From Planctomycetota bacterium (GTDB lineage: Bacteria; Planctomycetota; Planctomycetia; Pirellulales; UBA7805), in NCBI GenBank assembly GCA_030605285.1, contig JAUWIQ010000103.1:1-6968 (forward strand): a DNA stretch of 6,968 bases, in the 5' to 3' direction. A program made the translations under genes and the position numbers. The notes under the pieces are model-generated. The model saw only the letters and a program-made list of their open reading frames with translations. It ran no database searches and was not told the DNA's origin. Every line of letters begins with the position of its first letter. Positions within the stretch are counted from its first letter, which is position 1. This document shows positions 6,903 through 6,968 of this stretch, piece by piece.

Positions 6903-6968
6903 CTACTGCGACCCCTCGCCGGCATTACCTACCTCCTTGGACAACTCCTTGGTTCGCTCTCGCATCGA
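6903..6968 (-). CDS. Possible 3' end of an upstream gene of unknown function
   Basis: From the right edge one frame reads 21 codons, SMRERTKELSKEVGNAGEGS plus Gln, then TAG. The charged, helix-like composition would suit a protein C-terminus, and the gene would run in the same direction as the cluster. The fragment is too short to identify or to prove coding. Confidence 0.3.
   Translation of the reverse strand, partial: SMRERTKELSKEVGNAGEGSQ

Overview
The window carries one tightly packed gene cluster, all on the minus strand, so it is read from the right edge to the left edge. In transcription order it holds the possible last codons of an unknown gene (6968-6903), three related copper-protein-like genes (6705-5890, 5814-5020, 4978-4058), a di-haem cytochrome c lipoprotein gene (4038-2662), cytochrome c oxidase subunit II (2503-1709) and subunit I (from 1712, running off the left edge near its natural end). 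All encode exported or membrane proteins that fit a respiratory electron-transfer module: periplasmic or lipid-anchored carriers feeding a terminal haem-copper oxidase.

The most important observation is in the cytochrome c gene. Its two halves lie in one reading frame and are separated only by an in-frame TGA at 3636-3634. The codons around it read Cys-Ala-His-TGA-His, so the TGA falls exactly on the second cysteine of the first CXXCH haem-binding motif. The frame stays open for 324 further codons and includes the rest of haem domain 1 and all of haem domain 2. Starting 10 bases after the TGA there is a possible hairpin whose 8-base loop begins GGU. That loop sits where the loop G lies in the E. 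coli fdhF selenocysteine-insertion element, as I recall it. The simplest exciting reading is a selenocysteine c-type cytochrome with a CXXUH haem site. The competing readings are a recent nonsense mutation or a single-base sequence error (TGC or TGT to TGA). Four genes here, including this one, end in TGA, so general reassignment of TGA is unlikely.

The oxidase is recognisable in detail. Subunit I has all haem and copper ligands and a YSHPAV motif in helix VI instead of GHPEV, which places it in the A2 group of haem-copper oxidases. Subunit II has a complete CuA site and no fused cytochrome c domain, so a separate cytochrome or cupredoxin must deliver electrons. The three upstream paralogues each combine an export signal, a cupredoxin-like segment with an H...CxxHxxM pattern, and a C-terminal carboxypeptidase-regulatory-like beta segment. 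They are plausible partners, but their function is not proven by sequence.

The organism is most likely a planctomycete or a similar environmental bacterium. This rests on my recollection that such HPWM cupredoxin/regulatory-like proteins and A2 oxidases next to di-haem cytochromes are common there; the sequence alone does not prove it. The gaps between genes are short. I see no RNA genes, mobile elements, CRISPR arrays or convincing terminators.
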